Part shown: piece by piece, positions 1-9,853 of the stretch | Layout of the letters: the number at the start of each line of letters is the position of its first letter | How positions within the stretch are numbered: position 1 is the first letter of the stretch | DNA from: Rodentolepis nana | Lineage: Eukaryota > Platyhelminthes > Cestoda > Cyclophyllidea > Hymenolepididae | DNA: 28,231 bases | Reading direction: 5' to 3' | Assembly (NCBI GenBank): GCA_900617975.1 | Contig: UZAE01012990.1 | Span: 1 to 28,231 of the forward strand | Notes under the pieces: generated by a model | What the model saw: the letters and a program-made list of their open reading frames with translations, nothing else | What the model was told of the DNA's origin: nothing | Databases searched by the model: none | Program-made: the position numbers and the translations under genes

Positions 1-256
1 TATACACTCAACCCACATGCCCTCTATGTAACCTATAGGAGGAAATGGATAAGACCCACCTGATTCGGTGTCCAGCCCTAAAGACAACGAAGGAAACCAA
101 GAGATACTGGGAAACAAGAAGACGGCTAATGAATTGCTATTAAATAACTGCTATAAATGTACCCCCCTTTCCCCACCCTTGGGGGAAGCTGAAGTCAAAG
201 TTTGAGGGCTAATGATAAATATCATAAATCCTGCAATTTGAAATAGTAAAAACATT
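1..256 (+). mobile_element. 3' end of a non-LTR retrotransposon (LINE), truncated by the window edge
   Basis: The segment is a diverged copy of the LINE 3' end at 14042-14299. In frame 3 it encodes the C-terminal C-x2-C...H-x3-C knuckle (CPLC, then HLIRC) and the tail RYWE...LMNCY, ending in TAA at 141-143. An in-frame TAG at 36-38 replaces the His codon of the other copy, so this copy is dead. After the stop come a C-rich run, a GGGGGAAGCTGAAGTC motif, AGGGCTAATGATAA and TTTGAAATA, the same 3' tail order as the other LINE and the SINEs here. The element adjoins the left edge of duplicated segment A and has no counterpart beside the second copy of that segment, so it may have inserted after the duplication. 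Confidence 0.85.
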
Positions 257-580
257 TTATTCAAACAGATTAATTGCAATAAAATGAAAAATCGAGATGA
301 AAAACAATTTGTTCATTTAGGAAACAGTTTTGTAAAACATATATAAAACATTTATTAAACACAATGAAAAATGGAAAAGTAATTACGAAGATAATATTAT
401 TATAATATATACGTTGTTTAAACTTCTATGGAGCAGTTGGAGGCTAAGCGGTTATCCGTCCGTTGCTTCGTTCATTGTACAGTAGGTTTGATGGTTTTTA
501 TACCTATTTACTTTTTGGTTAATATAAGTCATCGATTCTAACATTTGCTTCATTTGATTTTCTGATATTTTGGTGAAATA

Positions 581-880
581 TTGGGGTTGGGAAACATGAC
601 CGAGAATTTGTTAGCATTTGTTTTACTTTTTGAATTTCTGCATCCGCCTTTAGTGATACTGATATTTGATCTCAGAAGGATTATGTGCATCTTTGGCATT
701 AGCAATGAATTGATCTTCATTCTAGTGGATAGTCGACTTACGGGTGTGTTTTTGATAATTTCATATTCATATGTAGGCTTACACACGTTTATTTCTTGCT
801 CTCCTCTTCGGCCATCTGGTTTGTGCCAAAATTATTGGATGACTCAATTCATGTCTACATTCCTCAAACAATTGAAATAA
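581..880 (+). CDS. Small hydrophobic ORF kept in both copies of segment A, function unknown
   Basis: A 99-codon ORF rich in Leu, Ile and Phe, with the block HPPLVILIFDLRR and the ending FLKQLK. The second copy at 9459-9758 keeps the same length, stop and most residues. Some differences are silent (CTG/CTA, CCG/CCA) but several are non-conservative, and DNA conservation outside the ORF is just as high. Constraint on this protein is therefore not shown. The opposite strand is also open over much of the stretch. I do not recognise a family. It may be chance conservation within a young duplication. Confidence 0.2.
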   Translation: MGLGNMTENLLAFVLLFEFLHPPLVILIFDLRRIMCIFGISNELIFILVDSRLTGVFLIISYSYVGLHTFISCSPLRPSGLCQNYWMTQFMSTFLKQLK

Positions 881-1033
881 TAGTTTCCTCTTATCGGCTT
901 CTCAACATTTGTTGCCAGCAGCTAAAATATGAAGCAGTGCAAGCGTTTGGGTTATTGAATTTTTACGTTTCGGAAAATTGCACCTGTTCCGCATAGAACT
1001 CTTATTAGTGAAGTAAAAAGGTTTCTCTACCAT

Positions 1034-1199
1034 TTTATTAAGCCTAATATTTCACGTAAAAGTCTAGGATTCGGAACAGGAGTATAGTTGCACATTTCGA
1101 ACGATAGAGAATGGTTATTACTATTTTAAATTTAAGTAGAATAATTTCTGTGAAAGTTTTATGCCTTGCGAGTTGAATTCGGCAACGGTGACACGATAC
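1034..1199 (-). CDS. Candidate terminal exon with polyadenylation signal, function unknown (segment A copy 1)
   Basis: On the minus strand a good splice acceptor (TTTACCTCAG) is followed by an exon at 1199-1121 that encodes YRVTVAEFNSQGIKLSQK plus about seven more residues and stops at 1121-1123. AATAAA follows at 1039-1034. The other segment A copy has the same acceptor, the same 79-nt exon (11207-11129), only three visible amino-acid changes, the same stop and AATAAA at 11047-11042. The open frame extends upstream of the acceptor (to 1303) in this copy only. No upstream exon or protein family could be assigned. Confidence 0.35.
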
Positions 1200-1419
1200 C
1201 TGAGGTAAACACCCGTCTTTAAGGTTTTGTTGAGGTAGGTGACTGCACAATTGAAACATTGGTCCATCAAGTGTACTTTAGTAAGACTTGCAAGTATGTG
1301 CAAATTCGTAATAAGAATATTGCAAACCGATCGGTTGAGGAAAATTAGCCTAACTCAGTCTCTACTTATTCGGTTTCAGTAGATATTTAAAAGCAGATGC
1401 CTCTGATAAGAGACAAGAT

Positions 1420-1810
1420 CGTTGATTATGGCCTATTTAGAAATAGGCAAACCTGAGGACACATATTTTTGCTCTGCCAAAGGTTGGAGTGAGGAATTGG
1501 ATTTCACTTTCAAACAATTTAGAAAATTCTGGATTTTGTGAATACTGCAAGAGTACGAATGTAGAAATGAAAATCAGACACCTCAAATAGGAACGGAAAG
1601 TGAGTGGTGAAGTAAGCGAAAATATTTGGCGAAACCGTTGTTAGTTAACGACACTATAATATCTATGAAGATCTTCAGCACCTCAAATTTTCACCAATGC
1701 TTTTTATAGATAAGGCCGTATTGATTGAAATGTATCAACTCTACATATAATTATCTTAAAGATCCCTCATAAAGTTGTAGTAGCATTGGGGTTTGGATTT
1801 GGAAAATTAT
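1420..1810 (+). pseudogene. Relic exons, family C copy 1 (inverted partner at 14400-14775)
   Basis: This stretch aligns with the reverse complement of 14400-14775. Shared peptide blocks on this strand are FKQFRKF (preceded by an acidic, hydrophobic stretch) and KIRHLK. The second block ends at a splice-donor-like GAA|GTAAGC near 1613, matched by GAG|GTAAAC in the partner. This copy has a TGA soon after FKQFRKF and a TAG right after KIRHLK, so it is probably a pseudogene. I do not recognise the family. Confidence 0.45.
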
Positions 1811-2974
1811 TCGAAAAATTAACTGAAATATTTGTTTAAAGTGGTAAACATCAGCTGAATAACCTTCTGCGAATATATTTTCATATATTATTATGTCTGC
1901 TCAAACTATTAGGTTGAACAATAATTATGTCGCCGTTATGCAAATTTTTCATTGATCTTTAACTGAACTGGGAAATTCGAAATTTTCCTGTAATTAAGTT
2001 CTTAGGTAAAATGGCATGCAGACGTCAACTTGAGTTGCAGTAGAATTGATGACTTGAGAATCAATATCTTAAAAATAGCAATTGTTGCTTAAAAATTATA
2101 CCACAATTGTACGTTTGTTTTCATTGAAATGGGTATCTGTTTTGATGGACTAATTACCAAGCAGAAGAAAATAGAATATGGCACGTGACTCAGTGTTTTT
2201 TTCTTTAAATGTGTTCATCTCAGTGTGTCAGCCTAGAAACATTGCATTGATCGCCTATTTCCAATAGCCCGCTTTAGTATCGTTAAACTCAAATTGATCT
2301 GATTTAAGATTAAGGTTGTAGACACTGGATTTTGGTACTATAAGACTCGGTGGTGCTGACAAATATCAATATTACTGCTTTTCAATCGAATTAAAAAACA
2401 GACTCACAACCTAGATGCTACGGCTTAATGACTGTAGTTGATTGGTTATCGAAATCACCAATGCTATCACAAGATTGAAAAAAAAAATTTGATGACAGCT
2501 ATAATAGCACACACCAATGCATAAGCAGGCCAAAAATTTTAAACATCCGTCAGAGAGCAAAATAACTGCAAAATTAACTCTAACTCATTTTAAGTGTCAA
2601 GTTAAAGTGATTCTTGCAACTCAATAAGAAACGCAGAAATCATTTTATGAAAGATTTATGTAGAAATTCTTTGAATTGTCATTCATAGTTGCCAAAATAT
2701 TATAATTTTTAGTGCCTGATCGTCTTCACATCTTCAGCTGATTAACATTTGCCCATTCAATTCGAAATCAACACTGACCTTATATCATATTCTAAATCTG
2801 AATGTTGGACAAAATGTTCGATTAATTCAAAACAAAACCTCAGTAATATTTCAGATCCTAACACAACAAGAAGCTGCTTCGGCAGCAAATAGAATTAAAG
2901 CTCACTAATTCGTGACAAATGAGATGAGTTGGGTTTAGTAGCCGAAAAGAAACCTGATTATTCTCAATGTGTTG
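1811..2974. other. No recognised gene
   Basis: AT-rich sequence with no long ORF and no element I recognise. One short stretch (about 2498-2545, TAGCACACACCAATGC and the following AAGCAGGCCAAAAA) is a diverged copy of 4098-4140, so at least one unclassified dispersed repeat is present. Confidence 0.4.
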
Positions 2975-3262
2975 TTAACCGACTAACTCTCGCGAAATCC
3001 TAATAACAACTTTCAAAATCGGATGCAATAGCACTCGAATATTTAAATATGGAGAGTTGAAATGAGCGTATTGTATTGAATATGACCACATGAGAAGAAT
3101 TGGTCTAAGGAGAATAGACCAGGATATCATTGGAGTCAGTGTGCACAAATGAATTAATTGGCGCCGGTAGATTATCCTACCAGAATTACCAGAGACACAA
3201 TTGGAGTAATGACTGTGAGTCTTTAAAATAAAATAGATGAGAGGGTTAGTAAATTGGTCCAA
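2975..3262 (-). CDS. Unrecognised 95-codon ORF, doubtful
   Basis: An open frame of 95 codons with moderately hydrophobic composition and no motif I recognise. It has no duplicate elsewhere in the window and no clear splice or polyadenylation signals. An ORF this long can occur by chance in 28 kb read in six frames. Listed only so that the stretch is accounted for. Confidence 0.12.
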   Translation of the reverse strand: MDQFTNPLIYFILKTHSHYSNCVSGNSGRIIYRRQLIHLCTLTPMISWSILLRPILLMWSYSIQYAHFNSPYLNIRVLLHPILKVVIRISRELVG

Positions 3263-3446
3263 TGGTGAGGAAGTAATTCACTGTTAGGATGTAAGCTCTA
3301 AGCGTCACACTGTTGTTGGTTATGTATCAGTCGGTGATTTGGATGATACTTTCCACGGTCGTTGCAACAGTGCTTTGAGGTGAGGGAGTTTAAATTTCAA
3401 AAATCATTAAACCACTCAACTAATCTCATTAATAAAGCCATTTAAC

Positions 3447-3839
3447 TTGACGCATTCTCAAATCAATAATCACACCCATGTAGGCATCATTTGCAAGCTG
3501 AATTTATTGAAGTGCCTTGTGCCATTTATCCTCATTTCCGGATTTTCCCATTCATTCCCAATTACAGTCTCTTCCACTTGTTCCAAATATATTAGCCAAC
3601 TTGAACACCTCTCCCAAGCCCTACTTGCGATTCTATCCTACACCTCCAACTCGGCCAGCCCATTGTATTTACAAAAGTTCTACATCGATCGGCATGGTTT
3701 AATTTTATCTAACTTATTAGAGCGAAGACCATTAATAACTATATTGATCATCAGGAACAATACAATTAGTTACTCTCATACAATTTGTCAAATTCTAGTT
3801 CTATTTTTATTTGAATTGACAAGAAGAAGATTATTTTAA
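3447..3839 (+). CDS. Unrecognised 130-codon ORF, doubtful
   Basis: The longest uninterrupted gene-like ORF outside the gap and the LINE. The predicted product is Ser/Leu/Ile-rich with no signal peptide or domain that I recognise, and it ends in a basic RRRLF. The first Met is followed by a polar stretch, so it does not look like a secreted protein. No paralogue is present in the window to test for constraint. Chance is a serious alternative. Confidence 0.2.
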   Translation: MTHSQINNHTHVGIICKLNLLKCLVPFILISGFSHSFPITVSSTCSKYISQLEHLSQALLAILSYTSNSASPLYLQKFYIDRHGLILSNLLERRPLITILIIRNNTISYSHTICQILVLFLFELTRRRLF

Positions 3840-5270
3840 TTTTCATATTCAGTCTTCGAGAATTGCTCTTCCCATAAGCGAAAGCAAATGGAATTTTTCC
3901 ATAGATGAGCAAAAGGTCCATCGATTTTTATAACAGTCTTTAGTGAATTTATGATCGAGTGCATAATACATTCTTCCATTAGATACAAAAGCGTTCAATT
4001 AAGTTTTGAGATGGTCAATTGGTGCCAAGGCATGGAAACGCCAAGGCATTAATTATAGCCTATCTATGCATGTTTTTTCCCATTATTATGCCATTAACAT
4101 AGCACACACAAATGCTTGAACAAGCCAAAAACTAAAAAACGCTACTGCTTTCAAGTTTCAGTAAGGAGGATGACTAGTTTAAGAGTCAGAAATGTCACAT
4201 TTTAAGTTGTGGTGAAAGGGAACTTGCGCCACACAGGGGACTGCGTTCTCCGACACTCGTCTTTACATTTAATAGATGCAAATTGTATATTAGTACATAG
4301 TCAAGTTTAAATTTTCGACTAACTTCGCTCATATTAGAAGAGGAGTAAACACTGAACAATAAAACTTCACATCGTCTTCTGTCCACTAAAAATGCGCTCT
4401 TAACTGAATTTCTTCAGGTACTTCAATGATATGCTCAGTGGGTAAGGAGTAATACTGTGGCTGAAGACTCCATTCCCTGGAATGAGTTAGCATGTTTGAA
4501 CTCCATAAATCTTTCGCTTCATCGACAAACTCAATTTAATGAATTTGGTGAATTGTTCACAGGAATTCAGAAACTTTGGATCTTAAACAATGAATGCGAA
4601 GTTAAGATAGCTGTACTTAAACTCGTGAGTTATTTTGACTGAATGATATTAAAATGTCATGAACTTCAATTGAGCAACTTTGTGAATTCTTAACCCCGAA
4701 TGATCAGAGACCACTTTCGCAAATACTTAATGTTTAATGGTACAATATTGCGCTCCGAATGCTCAAACAAATAGAGCATTGCTTTTCTGCTTAATAGGAA
4801 TGAAAATGATTTAATTATGGCGGAGAATAAAATGACCTATTAAATGAGTCTTTCATATCAATATTAGAAGTGCAATTTCAATGTCAAATGGGTTCAACGC
4901 TATAGCTCTGCTCTTATTGCAACCTAAAGAATGTGCTATTCAAGGTCATTTGTTTATTTTAAATTTATTTTAAATTTAATATTTTTAAAAGAATTCATAC
5001 TTGAAGAGTAATTATGAACATATTATAATTATAATAAATATCTTATTGATTGAATGTTTTTACCCCAAAACATTACTACTGGGTCTCATCCATTTTTGTT
5101 TTAATTCAAATCCCGAAAATAAACCATTACCACAGTCATGAATTAGTTTGTTGAGGTACGATGTTACTCATTGAAACAGCGATAAATGATAAGAAAATAT
5201 ATTCGAATGGAGTTAAAAGTGCGCAATAGTTCTCAACTTTTCTTCAATTCAATGTTTGTTGAGATGGTTG
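3840..5270. other. No recognised gene
   Basis: AT-rich sequence with only short ORFs (under 65 codons). It contains the partner (4098-4140) of the short repeat at 2498-2545. Nothing else could be supported. Its right end is the 3' flank of the minus-strand 4TM copy I. Confidence 0.4.
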
Positions 5271-5751
5271 TTACTCTCGAAGGGCAACGGCTTCGGCCAT
5301 AAAGTAAGTGCAGAAGGCTCCAGGTATCTTGAATGCTAACACTACAAGCAATCCAGTGGCGACAAGTGCGCTATAAGCGAAGATTATCAAAACGACGAGT
5401 AACTCAATGCCAATAAAAACTACGAAAAAAACAAGTATACTGGAAAAGAATAAGTGGAATAGTTTTAATCTTACGATATAGTAAATAATACTGTTGTTGA
5501 TGAAGAAAGCGATGCAACCAAATATGGTGAACAAGAGGTTAATCGCTCCGAAGGAATACACACATGCATTATCGGCCAAATTAATACCTACAGATTTTAT
5601 AACCGATAATCCAAATGTTGAAATCAAAATTCCGACGATCTAGGATAATAAAGGGTAAATATCAATTAGCACTCACCATAATATAGAGGTTACTGCTTAA
5701 GAAAGCAATTTTCATCCATGTGTGTGATTCTAATTTTGGTAAAACAGGCAT
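5271..5751 (-). pseudogene. Tetraspanin-like four-TM protein, copy I (frame broken or intron-retaining)
   Basis: Three coding exons on the minus strand: 5751-5677 (25 codons from ATG), 5639-5475 (55 codons) and 5439-5271. Intron 1 (5676-5640, 37 nt) is GTGAGT...CCTAG and intron 2 (5474-5440, 35 nt) is GTAAG...TCCAG. Exon lengths and splice phases match copies II and III. TM1 spans about residues 15-38 (MKIAFLSSN), TM2 about 51-72 ending FFINNSIIYYI, and TM3/TM4 lie in the last exon with the family signature K-I-P-G...AEAV. Splicing intron 2 exactly as in the other copies puts exon 3 one nucleotide out of frame and reaches a TGA within a dozen codons. An A7 run (5425-5431) just inside exon 3 is the likely place of a one-base insertion or base-calling error. 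Reading straight through intron 2 instead stays open to the TAA at 5271-5273, adding about 12 residues between TM2 and TM3. It may be a recent pseudogene, an assembly error or an intron-retaining variant. Confidence 0.6.
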
Positions 5752-6640
5752 GTTCGTCAGGTTAATGAGCTTAGCTGCTAATATTCCAAATTCATTGCAT
5801 GCATCATGACAATATGCTTTCACACCAATCAGCTGAAGAGCAATATCAATTTAGTCAGGTTTCTAACCTAATAATGAGAAAAATGTACTGTGTGCTTCTC
5901 GATGTTCATACATTGACCTATGGAAAATAACTACAATTTGGTTCAAGAATCCTCATTAGATCGCACCATCATTTGAGTCACACGTTGACCAGTTAATACG
6001 ATGATTAGCACCTGCGTGATACATTGTATACCTATGATATGAATTTGATTGTGGGTCAATAAGCTTAATCGATTACAATTCGATTTATATATACGAAGAT
6101 GGTATAGATATAGAAAGGAAGCTGCACACATTCCAACTTGTCTTCAGAGATATTGTTAAGTGAGTAATGACGAGTGTTTGTAGTTTTAGAACTTCTTACT
6201 ACTTTGAGCAACATCTAAATCGCATGAAATACGTTCGCGAAAATTTGACAAATCCATTTCTTGTAATGGCAGTTTTTTCACCCTCAAAATCGATGCTACA
6301 CAGATATGAAAGTGCTCAACGCCGACAGATTGTAAGGAACGCTAATTCGTCTTCCCGATATCTTAGTTATCTAAAAAGGTGGCAAATTCGTTTGCTTACA
6401 GGATCAATCGAGGCTCACTCTGCCCAATTCGATTGCCCCAGTTACAACTTTAATGTGGACAAACTCACAATATCAAGGGGAGATACAGGCTTGCGATAAG
6501 AGGTCACCTTACATTTCACAGCTCGAAACAATCCATTTGTATCAAGTCAATTGCAAACAATGGGTTTAAATGAGATATTGTTTAAATAAGAGAGAAAATA
6601 AAGTTGTACAATTAGGAATAATTGTTGTGAAGTACATTAT
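5752..6640 (-). promoter_or_regulatory. Conserved 5' flank of 4TM copy I (shared with block III)
   Basis: Upstream of the 4TM start, this flank aligns with 25267-26680 upstream of copy III. Strong islands on the minus strand are GCTCTTCAG followed by CTGATTGGTGTGAAA (5837-5813), GGTCAATG(T/C)ATGAA, TCTAATGAGG and THNQIH-encoding ACCCACAA(T/C)CAAATTCATATCA split over about 6052-6030. Several islands start just after pyrimidine-AG sequences, as upstream exons would. The ORF containing THNQIH stays open to a TGA at 5943 here but is broken in block III. I cannot tell whether this is a 5' UTR with introns, a promoter or the relic of an adjacent gene. Confidence 0.4.
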
Positions 6641-6857
6641 TTTCTCTCAGTTAGCAACTTGAGTTAAAAAGATATCTCCAGATTACTTAACGTGGTTAGA
6701 TCTACTCCCACTCATTGACAGCTATTTTGTTCACGAGGTCACTGTCTTTACGCTCTATTTATTTTCGGAGTATAGAAAAGTGAATGCAATTTAGATTAAA
6801 TTTTTGTGGGGGATAATTGATTCATATTCATGGTATTAGATTGCGTGTGAATGTTAG

Positions 6858-6941
6858 CAACTCTATCACGGCTGCACAGACAAATTTCATAGGCATCCAG
6901 ACAGACTCGAAAGTGCTGCCATTCTACTTGTCTTGTTGGAA
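6858..6941 (+). CDS. Candidate internal exon with HPDRLE motif, head-to-head with 4TM copy I
   Basis: An 84-nt exon (28 codons, phase 0) bounded by GTTAG before 6858 and the strong donor GTAAGT at 6942. It encodes YHGC-TDKFH-HPDRLESAA and a Leu-rich end LLVLLE. Block III (26840-26925) keeps the HG, TKKSH and HPDRLE positions but has a TGA in the middle. Block IV (minus strand, about 27620-27560) keeps TKKSHVH and GRL-DAAERLIELE. The H-x-HPDRLE-(x)n-L pattern faintly recalls the HPE(R)P-RL segment near the start of class II histone deacetylase domains, but 28 residues cannot decide this. Its direction is opposite to the 4TM gene. Confidence 0.35.
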
Positions 6942-8224
6942 GTAAGTGAGATCTCGAGTGCAGGAACCTCTCAGCTAGTCACAAATCGATAATCCATGCT
7001 TTGTTCAGCAAGCTCTATAACATTCAAAGCATTCCAAAAAACGTGTTTCCTGTAGCATGTCGGTTTTCTCTTTAGCTTTGTCGGTTAGGTGCTGAATTGG
7101 TGACTTTTGCTAATTGAGTGATAATTGTGTATAATTGACTTGAATTCAATTTATTCGTCGTTTCGTTTTGATCGTCACGAAAATAACTTCTTACACAATC
7201 TATTCGAGTGTATTGAGAGATTCTCTCGATGTAATCTAGTTTTTCCACATATTCATTTCCACTCTAAGCACTATGTCCCATCGTAAAGGAAAGGAATGTA
7301 AGGAAGATGTATATGGCACTGAACACGCAGCCAATATCGCATACTATCTACTGCTTCAAACTTCCTAGGACCGACATAGGCGCGCACCGCATGTGTGCAA
7401 CTGAGCTTGTGTGAATAGATGTGTTCTTGGTTTTACGTGTATTTCTTCTACCTCTGGTTGTAACATAGCTAATTTCGGGAGATATACTCAATAAGAGGTT
7501 TCTCAATTAGTCAAGGCTTTACAAGAATAGCAATCCGCTAGTGTTGATGGCCGTCTGAAGTGGTGATATTCTTCAATCCTAAAAAGGTTTACCAGTACTG
7601 CCATTCGCTTTCATTAAAATGTTCAATTTTATCAAAGAATAAACACTTCTATTTAGATGAAATATTATGCGTCCTTATGAGCTTTAGAGCATCATAGTTT
7701 GAGTTTTCTGTTTTGCCATAATGTAGGTTTACGTTAGGCTTTAATGACAAAATATATTAATATTTAAATTATATATTACATATACATTAACATTGTTAAC
7801 AAGTGACGTCTTTTCCCTATTCCTACAGAACGTTTTAAGGTTCCAATGAACAACGCCGCCAAGACTCGCAATAACCTTGATGAAGACGGTGGAATACCGC
7901 ACCCCAATACTCGGTATTTCAGATTCATTTGTATTAGGATTGGAACAAATCACTAGGAAAGACCTTAAAATTAACCCTAGAACATGCCAGGTCAATAGAA
8001 TCAACTCCGAATCTCCTCTTCGAACAGTATTTTGAGGCAGTTTTGATACATTTTACAATTGACTAGCCATCAATCGCAAATAATTAGTTGAAACTGACAG
8101 CGTCGATTACAGAGTATCATTAATATGAGTGGAATATTAATCTTTTATATTATCATTTAATTCATGCATTACTTTAGTTAATATAGGTTTCTTCATCTTT
8201 GTAAGTTTTAGCGGAATGCTGCAC
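6942..8224. other. Mostly unrecognised; contains a relic of repeat R at about 7445-7570
   Basis: About 7445-7570 is a diverged plus-orientation copy of the R repeat best seen at 22780-22900. Shared words are CATAGCTAA, TCGGGAG, AAGGCTTTAC and TAGCAATCCGCTA. The remainder holds only short ORFs; one minus-strand ORF at 7741-8004 (87 codons) has no recognisable family or duplicate. No RNA gene was seen. Confidence 0.4.
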
Positions 8225-8835
8225 GATAAAGCCTTGTCTAATGCTTAGTATTCTCTAGCCAGAATTCTTAGTGTAGAATAGTTCCCAAGAGTAGCTAAGC
8301 TTTTACAAGGTCTTCCATAAAACAGGCAAATGCCGTGGAATACGTTTATACTGATGGCGTAATGTTGGGGGTGTAAATCGATTGTGTAATGAATAACACG
8401 GAGCTTAGTCATTCTATCCACCTTCAAGAACGTGAGCAACGTAATGGCTTTAGTTATTGAACGGTTGAGAGGTCATTGCGTCCGCAAAATTCCAGAATGG
8501 TTGGAAGTACAAGTGCTTCTTTGATTCAACCATTCTAATATTGTGCTCTACACAAACTTGGCATACAGAGTTTGGAGCTATATGCATCAAATTTTCAAGC
8601 AGGATCAAATCTTGATTCTGTTAGGTTCTGAAGCAGTTGTACATCTTTCAAGTCAAGCAGATAGTGATTATCAGAATGTAAACGGTAACTTACGTGGATA
8701 TAAATGCTTCAAATTAAAACACTAAGACTGCATCCTTATACTTAATTCAAAACTGCAGTGCTCGTGCATGGAACACATATATTTCGACATAACAAGTGTG
8801 TGCATTTTAATAATTTACACCGAATTTAGCGAAAT
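8225..8835 (+). pseudogene. Relic coding sequence, family P/M copy 1 (inverted partner at 19590-20126)
   Basis: This stretch aligns over about 600 bp with the reverse complement of 19590-20126 and 21432-21844. Protein-level similarity is clear in one frame: PEWLEVQ, SNIV, RVW-Y-HQ-FK-DQI. The plus copy stays open from 8543 through 8725, but has a TGA just after PEWLEVQ, a deletion before it relative to the partner, and a TAA after a Y-T-D-G-V-M-L-G-V block. The other copy has a TAA after VEQL, so no copy here has a full frame. Family not recognised. Confidence 0.5.
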
Positions 8836-9458
8836 CTTGAATTTTACCTTTGTCGCAAAATATATATAGTTGGCCTAAAGACTAACTAACCTATTTTACC
8901 ATTAATATTTTCAAAAAATTAAAATCTACATTGAAATATACACTAGATCAGAAACTTCAACAAACGAATCAAAATTGGCTTATAGATTTTGTGGGCGAAG
9001 ATGGAGTTTTAATTCAATTTTGAAAATTAGCAAAATGTCTTCCAAATAGAAAAAGGTGGCAATACGATATTTTTCATATAAAACACATTAATAAATGGAG
9101 TTAAGTAAATTGCGATCTGATATCTCTACGAAGGTATAATACGTATATTCAAACATATAAATAGCGATAAAATGAATAATCAAGATGAAAACAATTTGTT
9201 CATTTAAGAAAACGTTTTGTAAAACATATATTAAACACAATGCAGAATGGAAAAGTAATTACGAAGATAATATTATTATAATATATACGTTGTTTAAACT
9301 TCTATGTAGCAGGTGAAGGCTAAGCGGTTATCCGTCCGTTGCCTCGTTCATTGTACAGTAGGTTTGATGGTTTTTATACCTATTTACTTTTTGGTTAATA
9401 TAAGTCATCGATCCTAACATTTGCTTTATTTGATTTTCTGATATTTTGGAGTAATATT

Positions 9459-9758
9459 GTGGTTGGCAACATGAACGACCGAGAACTTGTTAACATTGTT
9501 TCCATTTTTGAATTTCTACATCCACCTTTAGTGATACTGATATTTGATCTCAGAAGGAGTATGTTCATCTTTGGCATTAGCAATGAATTGATCTTCATTC
9601 TAGTGGGTAGTCGACTTACGGGTGTGTTTTTGATAATTTCATGTTCATATGCAGGCTTGCAAGGGTTTATTTCTTGCTCTCCGCCTCGGTCATCTGGTTT
9701 GTGCCAAAATTATTGGATGGCCCAATTCATGTCTGCATTCCTCAAACAATTGAAATAA
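9459..9758 (+). CDS. Small hydrophobic ORF, segment A copy 2, function unknown
   Basis: A 99-codon ORF paralogous to 581-880. It shares the central block FEFLHPPLVILIFDLRR, the phrase FGISNELIFILV and the ending FLKQLK. The amino end differs (MVGNMNDRELVN) through several substitutions and small indels. The reverse strand is also open for 67 codons here (9395-9598). Conservation of both stop and length in the two copies is the only argument for coding. Confidence 0.2.
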   Translation: MVGNMNDRELVNIVSIFEFLHPPLVILIFDLRRSMFIFGISNELIFILVGSRLTGVFLIISCSYAGLQGFISCSPPRSSGLCQNYWMAQFMSAFLKQLK

Positions 9759-9853
9759 TCGTTTCCTCTTATCGGCCTCGCAACATCTGTTGCCAGCAGC
9801 TAAAAATGAAGTGGTGGATGCGGTTGGATTAATGAATTCTTACGTTTCGGAAA

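Larger units (their letters stand above)
258..1210. repeat. Segment A, copy 1 (paralogous to 9146-11218)
   Basis: From about TATTCAAACA at 258 to the GATACCTGAG motif near 1205, this stretch aligns throughout with 9146-11218 except for about 1.13 kb present only in the second copy (9854-10986). Differences are scattered substitutions and short indels, so this is a true older duplication and not an assembly repeat. Both copies keep a 99-codon plus-strand ORF and a short minus-strand terminal exon with an AATAAA signal. Confidence 0.85.

Noticed and set aside
6167..6499. 110-codon plus-strand ORF in block I
   Set aside because: The homologous stretch at 26150-26530 aligns at DNA level but has no open frame, so it is more likely flank sequence.
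6858..6941. Histone deacetylase domain
   Set aside because: Only a short HPDRLE segment is visible; catalytic residues would lie in exons not seen, so the name is not assigned.
9600..9625. A 20-nt intron (GTAAGTCGAC...CACTAG) on the minus strand of segment A
   Set aside because: Too short to be spliced, even for this genome, and no coding gain on removal.
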